A DNA stretch of 64,000 bases. It comes from Kribbella rubisoli. GTDB lineage: Bacteria > Actinomycetota > Actinomycetes > Propionibacteriales > Kribbellaceae. Shown here piece by piece: positions 18,061-26,524 of the stretch. The notes beneath the pieces were generated by a model. That model saw only the letters and a list, made by a program, of their open reading frames with translations, made no database searches and was not told where the DNA came from. The position numbers were made by a program, and so were the translations under genes. Numbering within the stretch: position 1 is the stretch's first letter; each line of letters starts with the position of its first letter. The stretch lies in the NCBI RefSeq assembly GCF_004217145.1, contig NZ_SHKR01000001.1, positions 55,583 through 119,582 on the forward strand, written 5' to 3'.

Positions 18061-19175
18061 GCCGCGATATTGACTGCCGCGTTCACGTCCGCGTTGGCCT
18101 CGTGCCCGCAGGCGAGGCACCGGAACACCGCTTGATTCTTGCGGTTCTCCGGTGCGCAATGCCCACAGACGCTGCAGGTCTGCGACGTATATGCGGGATT
18201 CACTTTCTCGACCCGACCTGGCGACTTCTGCTCCAGGCGGGTCACTAGGTTGGCCCAGCCATTGGCCAGGATGCCTCGGTTCAACTTCGCTTTGGCGCGG
18301 CGTCCGTTCGGCCGGTACTGATCTGGTCGAGCAGCGTCGTGTCGAGGTTTAGGTCGCCTGGTCATTCTGGCGACACGCAGGTCTTCCACACGGATGACGT
18401 CGTACCGACGCGCAAGATCCGTGCTGGTCTTCTCTACCCAATCCTTGCCGCGGTCCGCCGCCCTGCCATGCAGCTTGGCAATCGCCGCCCTGACTCGCCG
18501 TCGGCGGTTAGAGCCGCGCCGACCTCGAGCGAGCCGACGCTGCAAGTGTTTCAGCCGCACCTGTTCAGTCTCCGACAGACCAGGACACACCAAGAGCTCA
18601 CCGTTGCTCAAAGCCGCCGAAATGGTGATGCCGCGGTCCACACCGACGACCTCACCGGTACCGGGTGCGAGGATCGGCGGTGGTATCGCGGCGAAGGCTA
18701 TGTGCCAGCGGTCTGTCCTGTCGCGGGTGATCCGGTACGAGCCAGCAGGTGGAATAGCGCGAGACAGCCTCACCCGCACCCAGCCGACCTTCGGCACCAG
18801 GACCTGCGCCCACTTGCGGTTCAACTTCACGATCCGTGATGCCTGGGAACCAACGATCCGGAAACCCTCGTGCCGCCCGCTCTTCCGCCAGGTAGGACGC
18901 CGGTGGGTCCTTGCGTGGAAATTCTTCAGCGCCTGGTCGAAGTCCCGCAGTGCCTGCTGCTGGACCGTCTGCGACCCTGCTCGCAACCAATCGAACGCCG
19001 CTCGTGCTGCGGTCAGCTGTCGACATTGCCCACCGAAGTTGGGCGTCGGTCCTTTGTCACTGGTCCACATCGACCACTGCTCCAGTGCGAGATTCCAGAC
19101 AAACCTCGCGTGCCGACACTGCTCCAACATCGCGCCATGCTGGGCGGGAGTCGGGAACATCCGGAACCGGGACAT
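17979..19175 (-). CDS. tnpB: TnpB RNA-guided DNA endonuclease
   Basis: This 398-aa protein keeps all RuvC residues: Asp180 (VVGVDRGI), Glu264 (IRVEDL) and Asp363 (NADVNAAVNIA). The zinc finger cysteines 334, 337, 353 and 356 (CSVCG, CLACG) are present. The N terminus FRMFPTPAQ and CRHARFVWNLALEQW are typical. There is no frameshift, so it looks functional. TnpB cuts DNA guided by omega RNA and helps the element persist; no TnpA transposase is nearby, so mobility would need help in trans. Confidence 0.95.
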   Translation of the reverse strand: MSRFRMFPTPAQHGAMLEQCRHARFVWNLALEQWSMWTSDKGPTPNFGGQCRQLTAARAAFDWLRAGSQTVQQQALRDFDQALKNFHARTHRRPTWRKSGRHEGFRIVGSQASRIVKLNRKWAQVLVPKVGWVRVRLSRAIPPAGSYRITRDRTDRWHIAFAAIPPPILAPGTGEVVGVDRGITISAALSNGELLVCPGLSETEQVRLKHLQRRLARGRRGSNRRRRVRAAIAKLHGRAADRGKDWVEKTSTDLARRYDVIRVEDLRVARMTRRPKPRHDAARPDQYRPNGRRAKAKLNRGILANGWANLVTRLEQKSPGRVEKVNPAYTSQTCSVCGHCAPENRKNQAVFRCLACGHEANADVNAAVNIAAGWAVSARRETPLRASPKREPQPATSA

Positions 19176-19281
19176 GTAGATATCCGATCAGGGAGCACCG
19201 ACATTTCCTGATCGTTGGGATAGGAAGCCGAGTCGGCTTATCAGAACATTGCGATAGATCAGATCACTGTAAGCTTCAACC

Positions 19282-19752
19282 ATGGCGGAGGAACCGAGCC
19301 GGGAAGCCGTGAGCCAGTTCGTCGAGCGGTTCGCGGGCGTGCTGGCGAACAGCGGCGTACCGACGATGTCGGCTCGGGTGATGGGCGCGATGCTGGTCAG
19401 CCCGACCGGCACGATGACGGCGGCCGAGCTGGCCGAGTCATTGAAGATCAGCCAGCCGGCGGTGTCGGGCGCCGTACGGCAGCTGTTGCAGGTGTCGTTC
19501 ATCTCGCGCGAGCGGCTGCCCGGTTCGCGCAAGGACCATTACCGGATCCGCGAGGACGTCTTCGCCGCGATCCTCGAGCGCCGCAACCTCGCGCTGAGCG
19601 AGTGGGAGGCGACCAGCCGCTCCGGCGCCGGTCTGTTCCCCGCGGACTCCCCCGTCGCGCGCCGCCTGACCGAGGCCGCCGACTTCTTCGCCTTCATCCA
19701 CACCGACATGGAACAGATGATCAAGAACTGGCGCGCGGACCATCCGGGATGA
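19282..19752 (+). CDS. GbsR/MarR-like transcriptional regulator
   Basis: This 156-aa winged-helix protein has the recognition region MTAAELAESLKISQPAVSGAVRQL followed by SFISRERLPGSRKDHYRIRED (wing). The C-terminal helices have no cysteine or ligand motif that I recognise. Its stop overlaps the next start (ATGA), so the two genes are translationally coupled. Confidence 0.8.
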   Translation: MAEEPSREAVSQFVERFAGVLANSGVPTMSARVMGAMLVSPTGTMTAAELAESLKISQPAVSGAVRQLLQVSFISRERLPGSRKDHYRIREDVFAAILERRNLALSEWEATSRSGAGLFPADSPVARRLTEAADFFAFIHTDMEQMIKNWRADHPG

Positions 19753-20810
19753 ACCGCGACCTCGTCGGTACTGCGTGGCTGGACAGCGACGAGCGAACTC
19801 GCTGGGAGACGCGCATCATGCGCCGCCGCGTCCCGGTCTATCGCGCGGGGATCGCCGTACTCCGTGCGCTCAATGCGATGTCGGGCGGACCCTCGCTGAA
19901 GGTCACCCAGTGGGAGCGGGTCGGACCGAACGGCGAGACGTTCGTGATGGACAAGCTCGAGACGATGACCGGGCGGACCGATCATCCGGTCACCTCGCGG
20001 GCCGAGCTGCGGGCGCGTACGTCGTTCGCGTCGCGGCTGGCGCGGGCGATCTCCGCGGACGAGTGGCCGCAGATCATCACGGAGTACGAACGGCGCCGGC
20101 GGGGCGAGCGTCCGCAGTACCGCTATGTCGGGCATCGGCCGCTGAACGCCCAGTCGCATGCGTTGATGGATGAGACTTGGGTGCGGGGCGAGCTGCCGAC
20201 GGATCAGTTCCGGGCCTGGAACGTGCTGAAGTTCGAGGACGAGGGCGCCTTCTACAGCGAGTTCTTCACCGACGGGGGTGCACGGGGCTACCCCGGTGGC
20301 GAGACGAATGCCGGCTTCCGACTGGGCCGGATCATGTTCGACGTCAGCTGGCGCGAGAAGGCGTCGCTGTCCGGCGAGCAGCACGTCCTCCGCCGCAGCC
20401 GGATCCTGCGCGCAAAGGAACTCGTCAAGTTCTTCCGCACCGAGCTGAAGGAAGCGGTCCACCCACCGGCGCCCTTCACCACGCAGGCCACCGCCGTACG
20501 CGAGGACGCCTACACGCCGCCGGTCGTTGCCGCGATCTCCGACTTCGTGAAGCCCGAGCCGCTACGCTCCCCCACCGCCCGCGGCGAAACCACACCCGAC
20601 CGCAAGCAAGCGTCGGCAATCGACGCTGTAGCAAAGGCCCTCCCGCCACCGCTCAGTGGACGGGTGGGAGGGGAAGCTCAGCCAGGAGCCGGCGAGCCAC
20701 CGCCAGCGCAACCTCGTCCGCCCCATGCGGCGCCACAACCTGTGCGCCCACCGGGAGTCCCTGCGACATTCCGGCCGGGACACTCACCGCGGGATGACCG
20801 GTCACGTTGA
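19749..20810 (+). CDS. Hypothetical protein cotranscribed with the regulator
   Basis: From the ATG overlapping the regulator stop, 353 residues are encoded. I recognise no family. The first ~270 residues look like a soluble, charged domain (WETRIMRRRVPVYRAGIAVL; FYSEFFTDGGARGYPGGETN; SWREKASLSGEQHVL). The last ~80 are Pro/Ala-rich, and the final 158 bp overlap the convergent amidase gene on the opposite strand, so the true C terminus may be little constrained. Confidence 0.6.
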   Translation: MNRDLVGTAWLDSDERTRWETRIMRRRVPVYRAGIAVLRALNAMSGGPSLKVTQWERVGPNGETFVMDKLETMTGRTDHPVTSRAELRARTSFASRLARAISADEWPQIITEYERRRRGERPQYRYVGHRPLNAQSHALMDETWVRGELPTDQFRAWNVLKFEDEGAFYSEFFTDGGARGYPGGETNAGFRLGRIMFDVSWREKASLSGEQHVLRRSRILRAKELVKFFRTELKEAVHPPAPFTTQATAVREDAYTPPVVAAISDFVKPEPLRSPTARGETTPDRKQASAIDAVAKALPPPLSGRVGGEAQPGAGEPPPAQPRPPHAAPQPVRPPGVPATFRPGHSPRDDRSR

Positions 20811-21867
20811 ACACCCAGCACGGATCGCCGGTCACGATGCTCTGCTCGTGCTGATCGTAGCCGTGGGCAACAGTCAGCGTGGTCGGCGTGACGAGCGCAT
20901 CCACCTCGGCGAACAGATCAGCAAGCGTCGTGTTGTTGACGTCCCGCACCTCCCGGGCCCGCCGCGCCGCTGACGCCTCCACCCCACGCCCGTTGTCCAA
21001 GTCGGACAACACTCCCCACGCTTCGTCCGTAGGCGCCAGCTCCAGCGGTACGTCGACCACTTCGACACCGGCCGCCGCCAGCCGCTCCCGCACCACCCGA
21101 TCGACCCCCGCGTCGGCAGCACACGCCCCAAGCGTCGACCGATAAGCAACACGACTTTGAGCACCCACCGACCGCGAATCGCCATCGACGATGGTTGGCC
21201 GGTGCTCAGGGCGACCCCAAGGTGGGAGCGCCGTCGGGTCGAGGCGATGGGGACCGGAGGCGATGCTGGTTGCCAGGATCACGTCGTCGAGGTCGGCTCC
21301 GATCACTCCGGCCGTGGTGAGGCCGCCGAGCGGACGACCGCCGGGCCGCGGGATGCGGCCGTGGGTGCCTTTGAAGCCGATGACGCCGCAGAACGACGCC
21401 GGGATCCGGAGCGAGCCACCGCTGTCGCCGCCGGTTGCCAGGGGTACGACGCCCGCCGCAACCGCCGCCGCACCCCCTGCGGTCGAACCGCCGGGTGATC
21501 GCGACAGATCCCACGGATTGCGCGTGTAGTCGACGCCGTTCCAGCCGAAGGTGAGGGACTGAGCGCCGGGCCGGGCGCGGGTCGACCATCCGATCGGGAT
21601 CGCACCGGCGGCAACCAGCCGGGCGATGATCGGCGCGTCCGGCGGCGTACGCGACTTGATCAGGAACGGTACGCCGGCCAGCAACCCATCAGGCTCCAAC
21701 CGCTCAGCCGCCGCCCGCGCCGCCGCAGCATCCAGCTCGTCCAGGAAATGCAGCACCGGATCCAGCCGCTCAGCCGCCGCGATTGCCTCGTCGACGACAT
21801 CCAGCGCACTCAGAGCCCCGGACCGCACGGCAGTCGCGATCTCGACCGCGCTCCGGCGATGTGTCAT
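20653..21867 (-). CDS. Amidase (amidase signature family)
   Basis: This 404-aa protein has the Ser-cisSer-Lys arrangement: Lys in GVPFLIKS, SPGGSTAGGAAAVAAG with the Gly/Ser signature, and nucleophile Ser in GGDSGGSLRIPASFCG. Substrates of the family range from simple amides to Glu-tRNA(Gln); no gatBC context is present, so a small-molecule amidase is likely. ATG 21867 overlaps the stop of the upstream gene (ATGA). Confidence 0.88.
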   Translation of the reverse strand: MTHRRSAVEIATAVRSGALSALDVVDEAIAAAERLDPVLHFLDELDAAAARAAAERLEPDGLLAGVPFLIKSRTPPDAPIIARLVAAGAIPIGWSTRARPGAQSLTFGWNGVDYTRNPWDLSRSPGGSTAGGAAAVAAGVVPLATGGDSGGSLRIPASFCGVIGFKGTHGRIPRPGGRPLGGLTTAGVIGADLDDVILATSIASGPHRLDPTALPPWGRPEHRPTIVDGDSRSVGAQSRVAYRSTLGACAADAGVDRVVRERLAAAGVEVVDVPLELAPTDEAWGVLSDLDNGRGVEASAARRAREVRDVNNTTLADLFAEVDALVTPTTLTVAHGYDQHEQSIVTGDPCWVFNVTGHPAVSVPAGMSQGLPVGAQVVAPHGADEVALAVARRLLAELPLPPVH

Positions 21868-22460
21868 CTGGCCAGGAGGCTGTAGGCGAAGGCAAGGCGG
21901 CGGTCCAGCCAGTCTGCGGTGATGCGAATGGAGGAATCCGAGATCATCACCAGTTCGCCGGAGGTGCGCCATTCAAGGGTCCGGGACTTGGTGGGCTGCT
22001 CGCCACCCTCGTCGCCGATGCCGGTCAGGCCGTCCACTACGCCGGCTATCAGGCGGGACAAGGCCTTGGCGGCCAAGCGGCCAGGGCTGCCGGAAAGCCA
22101 TTCGGTGCGACCGGTGATGACGGGTCGGCTGGGCTGGTCGATTCGCCAGTTGGGGCGGAGGATGCGGCGATCCGGCGGGAGGCGGGTGATGGTGCCGATG
22201 ATTGCAGCGGAGGCATCCTGCACCGACCAGGAGTGCTCGCCAGTCACGACGACTTGGCACAGGAGTTGGGTCAGGTCTGCGTCGAGGTAGAGCGAGCGGT
22301 TGGCACCGACGTACGCGTAGGGGTCGAGCACGCGGTCATCGTTCGAGTCCTGGACAGCGCGGATGGCGTTCGGGCCGAACTCGATCCGATTGCCGGTGCG
22401 GGTGGCCGGGCGGGAGATGTTGCCGAGGGTGAATTCCCGGACGTCTTCCCAGCCAGCCAC
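21864..22460 (-). CDS. Hypothetical protein
   Basis: This 198-aa protein has many beta-type stretches (LYLDADLTQLLCQVVVTG; SWSVQDASAAIIGTITRLP; PVITGRTEWLSG) and no signal or clear helix-rich membrane segment. Its overall look recalls LURP/scramblase-like folds, but this is only an impression. It is translationally coupled to the amidase by a 4-bp overlap. Confidence 0.6.
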   Translation of the reverse strand: MAGWEDVREFTLGNISRPATRTGNRIEFGPNAIRAVQDSNDDRVLDPYAYVGANRSLYLDADLTQLLCQVVVTGEHSWSVQDASAAIIGTITRLPPDRRILRPNWRIDQPSRPVITGRTEWLSGSPGRLAAKALSRLIAGVVDGLTGIGDEGGEQPTKSRTLEWRTSGELVMISDSSIRITADWLDRRLAFAYSLLAR

Positions 22461-22470
22461 CCGCGTGAGT

Positions 22471-24255
22471 TTACGTCAGCGCGTAGACCGCGATCGCCGC
22501 GAAGTCGTCCGCGGGTTCGGCCGTCTGCCAGGACCGTACGTCGTCCACGTACCGCGAGTCATGACCGGTGTACTGCGCATACGCGTCGGACGCATCCGCC
22601 GGGCAATGCGTCATCCCGTCGAGGTAGTCGTCCAGCCCGTCCGTGAACAGGTCGGCGGAGTTGGGTCCGTTGACGACCGCGCCGGTCAGCTGATGGCCGG
22701 TGATGTTCGCGATCTGGTGGTGCGGGCAGCGTTCGAAGGTCTGCCCGACGCCGATCACGAACGAGACGCCCCACGCATTCGCGCCGAAGGCCCAATCGAG
22801 CTGCTGCTGACCGAAGGCGTCGTACCGACGGTCACCCGTGGCCTGCCGGTAGAGCCGGGCGGTGGTCGCCAACCCGAAGGTGTGCGGTACGGCGTCGAAC
22901 TCGGCGTACTGCGCGCCGGCCCGGAACGGATCCGCCGCCGAACGCGACACACCGATCTCCAACTGCGCCCGCAGATCACCGGCCAGCTCGCGGACCAATG
23001 GCCGATCGGTCCTCGCAGCCCGGATCAGATCCGCATGCGCCAGCGCACTCACGTCGTACAGGTTCAACGTGTCCCCGCCGGCCTCATGGGCGATGTACTG
23101 CGAAGCCCAGTACCCGGCCTGCTTCAGCCAGGCTCCGGCGCGCGGATCACCCAGCCGCTTGGCGGCCAGCGCCAACTCGGTCGCGCCCAGCTCGAGGTCG
23201 TCCCGCCATGCCGTCTCCGGATAGAACGCGAACGGCAAGGACGTCACCAACTGCCCGACGTTCGTCGTCTTGGCCTGCGCGAAGATCTGCGCGGCCGTCT
23301 CGAGATGCCGGCGCGCGTCCGCCCGGTTCGGCTCGACCTGTGCGGCCAGCGCGAACGCCGCCGCCGTACGTCCGGCCAGGTTGGGGCTGATCGGTTTGCC
23401 CGGCGCGGCTGCGCGGAACACGGGCCGGTTGCGCAGGAAGCGTTCGGACGGATCGGTCAGGTGGTCGTCGACGCCCGGCAACCGCCAGATGTCGTGGTCG
23501 CCGATGTACGTCTCGGTGTCGTTGCCCGCACCGACGCCGACCTGGATGTACAGCGTCCGGGTCTTCTGGTCCCACATCTTGTCCAGCCAGTCCAGCCCGT
23601 GCCGCGCTTCGGCGAGCACGGCCTTGTCGGGCTTGTCCCGAACCGATGCCCAGAGCAACGATTCCGAGTACGCCGCGATGTGCGTGAACTTCAGGTAGTC
23701 GCCGGCGTCGTACCAACCGCCGGTGACGTCGACCGGACCGCCGATGCGCTTCAGTTCACCGACCGTCTGGTCGCTGTCCGGATCCACGAACTCCGGGATC
23801 TCGTAGACGAGCGCCTTCGAGTCATTGCGGTGAACGTTGTCCCGCTGAGCCGTGAAGAACTGCACGACCTTGTCCTTGGCGCCCGCCTGCAAGCGATCCG
23901 ACGAAGCCCGCACGTCGAACCCGGCGGACGCGACCCCGGGCACCTCGACCCGGTAATGCCCCGGCACCTTCAGCGCCGAGAGATCCAGCTGATAGACGTG
24001 CGGGTATGTCGCATTCCACTCCCCCACGTCCTTGCCGACCGCGCCGCTCAACACCCGTCGCCCGTACCGGTCCACGACGGAGAACCGCGTCGCGACCCCA
24101 CGACTCAACACGTACGCCGCCTTGCTGTCGAAGGCGCCGTACCCGAGCTGATTGACCCGCACCGCGCCACCGGCGGCAGCGTTCGCAGCACTCACCGGCC
24201 CCACCACCAACCCCGCTGCCGCCACCGCGGCGATGAACCGACGCCAGGACCTCAC
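22471..24255 (-). CDS. Secreted glycoside hydrolase family 9 enzyme
   Basis: This 594-aa protein has a signal peptide (residues 1-27, ending ANAA), a CelD-type N-terminal Ig domain (VRVNQLGYG to about 118) and a GH9 (alpha/alpha)6 barrel. DVTGGWYDAGDYLKF (178-190) carries the catalytic-base aspartates 183 and 186; CPHHQ and the late TAEPADDF (catalytic Glu) complete the site. GH9 enzymes are inverting endoglucanases or exo-glucosidases on cellulose and related beta-glucans. It lacks a carbohydrate-binding module. A perfect palindrome lies upstream. Confidence 0.88.
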   Translation of the reverse strand: MRSWRRFIAAVAAAGLVVGPVSAANAAAGGAVRVNQLGYGAFDSKAAYVLSRGVATRFSVVDRYGRRVLSGAVGKDVGEWNATYPHVYQLDLSALKVPGHYRVEVPGVASAGFDVRASSDRLQAGAKDKVVQFFTAQRDNVHRNDSKALVYEIPEFVDPDSDQTVGELKRIGGPVDVTGGWYDAGDYLKFTHIAAYSESLLWASVRDKPDKAVLAEARHGLDWLDKMWDQKTRTLYIQVGVGAGNDTETYIGDHDIWRLPGVDDHLTDPSERFLRNRPVFRAAAPGKPISPNLAGRTAAAFALAAQVEPNRADARRHLETAAQIFAQAKTTNVGQLVTSLPFAFYPETAWRDDLELGATELALAAKRLGDPRAGAWLKQAGYWASQYIAHEAGGDTLNLYDVSALAHADLIRAARTDRPLVRELAGDLRAQLEIGVSRSAADPFRAGAQYAEFDAVPHTFGLATTARLYRQATGDRRYDAFGQQQLDWAFGANAWGVSFVIGVGQTFERCPHHQIANITGHQLTGAVVNGPNSADLFTDGLDDYLDGMTHCPADASDAYAQYTGHDSRYVDDVRSWQTAEPADDFAAIAVYALT

Positions 24256-24279
24256 GATTGTCTCCCTCCGGCCAATCGT

Positions 24280-24294
24280 TAGGAAAGTTTCCTA
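24280..24294. promoter_or_regulatory. Operator palindrome of the GH9 gene
   Basis: TAGGAAAGTTTCCTA is a perfect 15-bp palindrome 25 bp upstream of the GH9 start. ROK-family sugar regulators bind sites of this type, and related half-sites precede the sugar ABC operon and the ROK gene in this window. Confidence 0.6.
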
Positions 24295-24339
24295 TTGCTG
24301 ATCGGGACGGTAGCGCACGCCGACGCCGGAGTACAGGCC

Positions 24340-25532
24340 TCAGCGGTTGACCCGGACCGCCGCCCACGACACCAGGGTGGCGAACGCGACGCCGACCAGG
24401 ACACAGGCGACCGGATGCTCGAGACGCTGATCAACGCACCGAAGCCGGTCATCGCGAGTGGCATCATCGCCTCGTCGGACAGGTTCACGATGCTGTAGCT
24501 GCGGCCGAGGTACACCGGGTCGACGGACTGCTGGAACGCCGCCGACAGCTGGGCCGACGCGATCCCGGCCGTGCAGCCGATCATCGCCATCGCGACGAAG
24601 ATCCCCAGCTTCGGCACCAGCCCGATCATCGCGCAGCCGGCCGCTTGGACGACCAGCACGAGCAGACCCGACCGGGCCAGATCGGCCGGCTTCCAGCGCA
24701 TCGCCACCAGTGCCCCGACCGCCGCCGCGATGCCGGAGCACGCTTCGAACCATCCGAACCAGGCCGAACCCCAGCCGGCCGCGTGTGTGCGTTGCACCAG
24801 GCCGACGGCGAGGACCGGACCGACGCACAGGTTGAGCCCGGAGAACGCGATCACCAGCGTCCGCGCGCGACCGTCCCGCTTGAGGTAGGCGAAGCCGTCG
24901 CGAAGGTCCGCACGGATCGACCGGCCGGTCGAGACCGGCTGCGGGAGTCGCGGCTTCACCAGGAAGGCCAGCGCCACCGCGATCACCACGTACGACGCGG
25001 CGTCGACGAGCATCACCGTGACCAGGCCCCCGTGCGCGACCAGCAGACCGCCGAGCGGCGCACCCACGAAGATCGCCAGCCGCTGCGCCAGCTGCGAACC
25101 GGCCGACAGCTTCACCAGATCCTCGGACCGGACCATCCGACGCGGCAGCGTGCCGGACGCCGGGGTGTACAGCGCGTCGACCGCGCCGAACACGACGGCG
25201 ACGACGAGCAGTGCGGCCAGGGACAGCCCCCAGACCGCGACGACGATCGACGCGACCGCGAGTACGACGATCCGGGCGAGGTTGGCGAGGATCATCGTCC
25301 GCCGGCCGTCGAAGCGGTCCGCGAGCGCACCGCCGTACAGCAGGACGAGGGCCTTCGGCAGCGCGCCGATGCCCATCACCAGGCCGGCGCCGGCCGGGGT
25401 CGTGACCTGGGCCGCGCTCCACGCGAGGCCGACGTACCAGGCCATGTCGCCGGCCTGCGAGACCGCGGCCGACATGATCCATCCGTGCACCCGACGGTCT
25501 CTCCGGAGCGGCGGGAAGACCTCGGTGCTCAT
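24340..25532 (-). pseudogene. MFS transporter with a 3' frameshift
   Basis: About 395 residues of a 12-helix MFS protein of the enterobactin-exporter/macrolide-efflux type are encoded (RFDGRRTMILANLARIVVLA is the loop 2-3 motif). In frame, homology ends after GFGALISVS and the frame runs on as low-quality sequence to 24279. The expected ending HPVACVLVGVAFATLVSWA and VRVNR lies in the next frame and stops at 24340. One missing base near 24420 would explain this; a sequencing error is possible. If real, only the last helix is affected. The gene follows its regulator by 10 bp. Confidence 0.7.
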
Positions 25533-25542
25533 CCGGGGGTAC

Positions 25543-26124
25543 TCACGGTCGTGCCGGGACCGCGTGGGCGAAGAAGAAGACCCGGTGGGCGTCCTCACCT
25601 TCGGCGGGGTTGTCGTGATACTCGAGGACCAGCTCCTCGATCCGCTCGCTCAGCTCCACGAGTTGCTCGGGCGTCAATGTGAGCCATCTCTCGGTCGCGT
25701 ACGCCGCCCGCACCCAGGGCTCCTCGAACTCGTACCGGATGTCGAACCACTGGCGGACCTTGCCGACGTGATGGGCCAGGTTCTGGTCCTCGGCGGTGGC
25801 CGCGACCAACTCGCCCGCCGGGTCGCCCTGGGCGTCCGCGATCGACCAGGAGTACGACGACGTGTCGCCCAGCTTCCACCAGCGCTCCCGCCGGTTCTTC
25901 GCGAGCTCAGGAGCCTCCACGATCACTCCGGCCGCGCTCAGAACCTTGAGGTGATGACTGATGTTGCCGACCAGCTCGCCGGTCGCCTCGGCCAGCCGGG
26001 AGGCGGTCGCCGGGCCGTCCAGGTGGATCAGATCGAGCAACCGGCGCCGGAGCGGATGGTGGATCGCGGCGAGCACCGACGGTGTCACAGACCTGCGATT
26101 GGCGGGTGTCATGGACAGCACCAT
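25543..26124 (-). CDS. ArsR/HTH_20-type transcriptional regulator
   Basis: This regulator of about 193 aa has an N-terminal winged helix (HPLRRRLLDLIHLDGPATASRLAEATGELVGNISHHLKVL) and a C-terminal ligand-type region with acidic helices. ATGs at 26124 and 26112 are possible starts; a GTG at 26133 would fall inside the operator palindrome. It precedes the MFS transporter as a regulator-exporter pair and probably represses both. Confidence 0.8.
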   Translation of the reverse strand: MVLSMTPANRRSVTPSVLAAIHHPLRRRLLDLIHLDGPATASRLAEATGELVGNISHHLKVLSAAGVIVEAPELAKNRRERWWKLGDTSSYSWSIADAQGDPAGELVAATAEDQNLAHHVGKVRQWFDIRYEFEEPWVRAAYATERWLTLTPEQLVELSERIEELVLEYHDNPAEGEDAHRVFFFAHAVPARP

Positions 26125-26130
26125 AGATTC

Positions 26131-26160
26131 CACAAGAACTCTTGTGCAAGAGTTCTTGTG
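26131..26160. promoter_or_regulatory. 30-bp perfect operator palindrome of the ArsR-MFS pair
   Basis: CACAAGAACTCTTG and its exact complement flank a TG dinucleotide. Each half is itself a near-palindrome (CAAGAnnTCTTG), so the site may hold two dimers. It abuts the regulator start, as expected for autorepression. Confidence 0.75.
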
Positions 26161-26278
26161 GAACGCACATCACGCCGGAATCAATCTCGACCAGACTGCT
26201 AGAGTTAGCCACATCGTGAGATCTGGTCTCAGGATGCAGGATTGACAGTTGCAAAGTCAGCCGCTGACGCTGACGCTT

Positions 26279-26377
26279 ATGGACATGCTCGCTGCCCGAT
26301 CCACCCACCTCGTAGGTCGCATTCATGTCGACCTCGGGCGGATGCGCAGCGCCATCTGTTGTCCTTCGATGTTCTGA
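26279..26377 (+). CDS. Cysteine leader peptide of the sulfate reduction operon
   Basis: This 32-codon ORF (ATG 26279, alternative ATG 26285) ends HVDLGRMRSAICCPSMF. The HVDLxRxxSAxC pattern matches actinobacterial leader peptides upstream of sulfur genes, and TGT-TGT (26357-26362) provides the Cys codons at which ribosomes would stall. It lies 147 nt before the sulfite reductase gene. Mycobacterial Cys-rich leaders use stalling to expose the downstream ribosome binding site; the same logic is inferred here. Confidence 0.8.
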   Translation: MDMLAARSTHLVGRIHVDLGRMRSAICCPSMF

Positions 26378-26524
26378 CAGCGACCCATGCCCGGGCCAAT
26401 GACGGCCCCTGATCCCTCCCGATCACCGCTGGGTGCGCACCGCGCGGAACGCATCGAACCGACGACGCTTCGATCCTGCCGCACCTCGGTGAGCACCTGT
26501 CACTAGGACAAGGACACGTCCCCG

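Larger units (their letters stand above)
17939..19214 (-). mobile_element. tnpB-only IS200/IS605-type element
   Basis: The element has tnpB but no tnpA. The right end on the minus strand reads GGAATCCCGATCC, CTCGAGG hairpin, GGGGAGGACGTCAA, closely matching the conserved 3' end of IS605-type elements and ending near 17939. Upstream of tnpB an inverted repeat CGATCAGG (19185-19192) / CCTGATCG (19207-19214) may be the left-end hairpin; this boundary is uncertain. It sits directly behind the glyA terminator. Confidence 0.7.

Noticed and set aside
22363..24282. 639-codon open frame antisense to the GH9 gene
   Set aside because: It mirrors the GH9 coding strand and has an Arg-rich composition with no recognisable domain.
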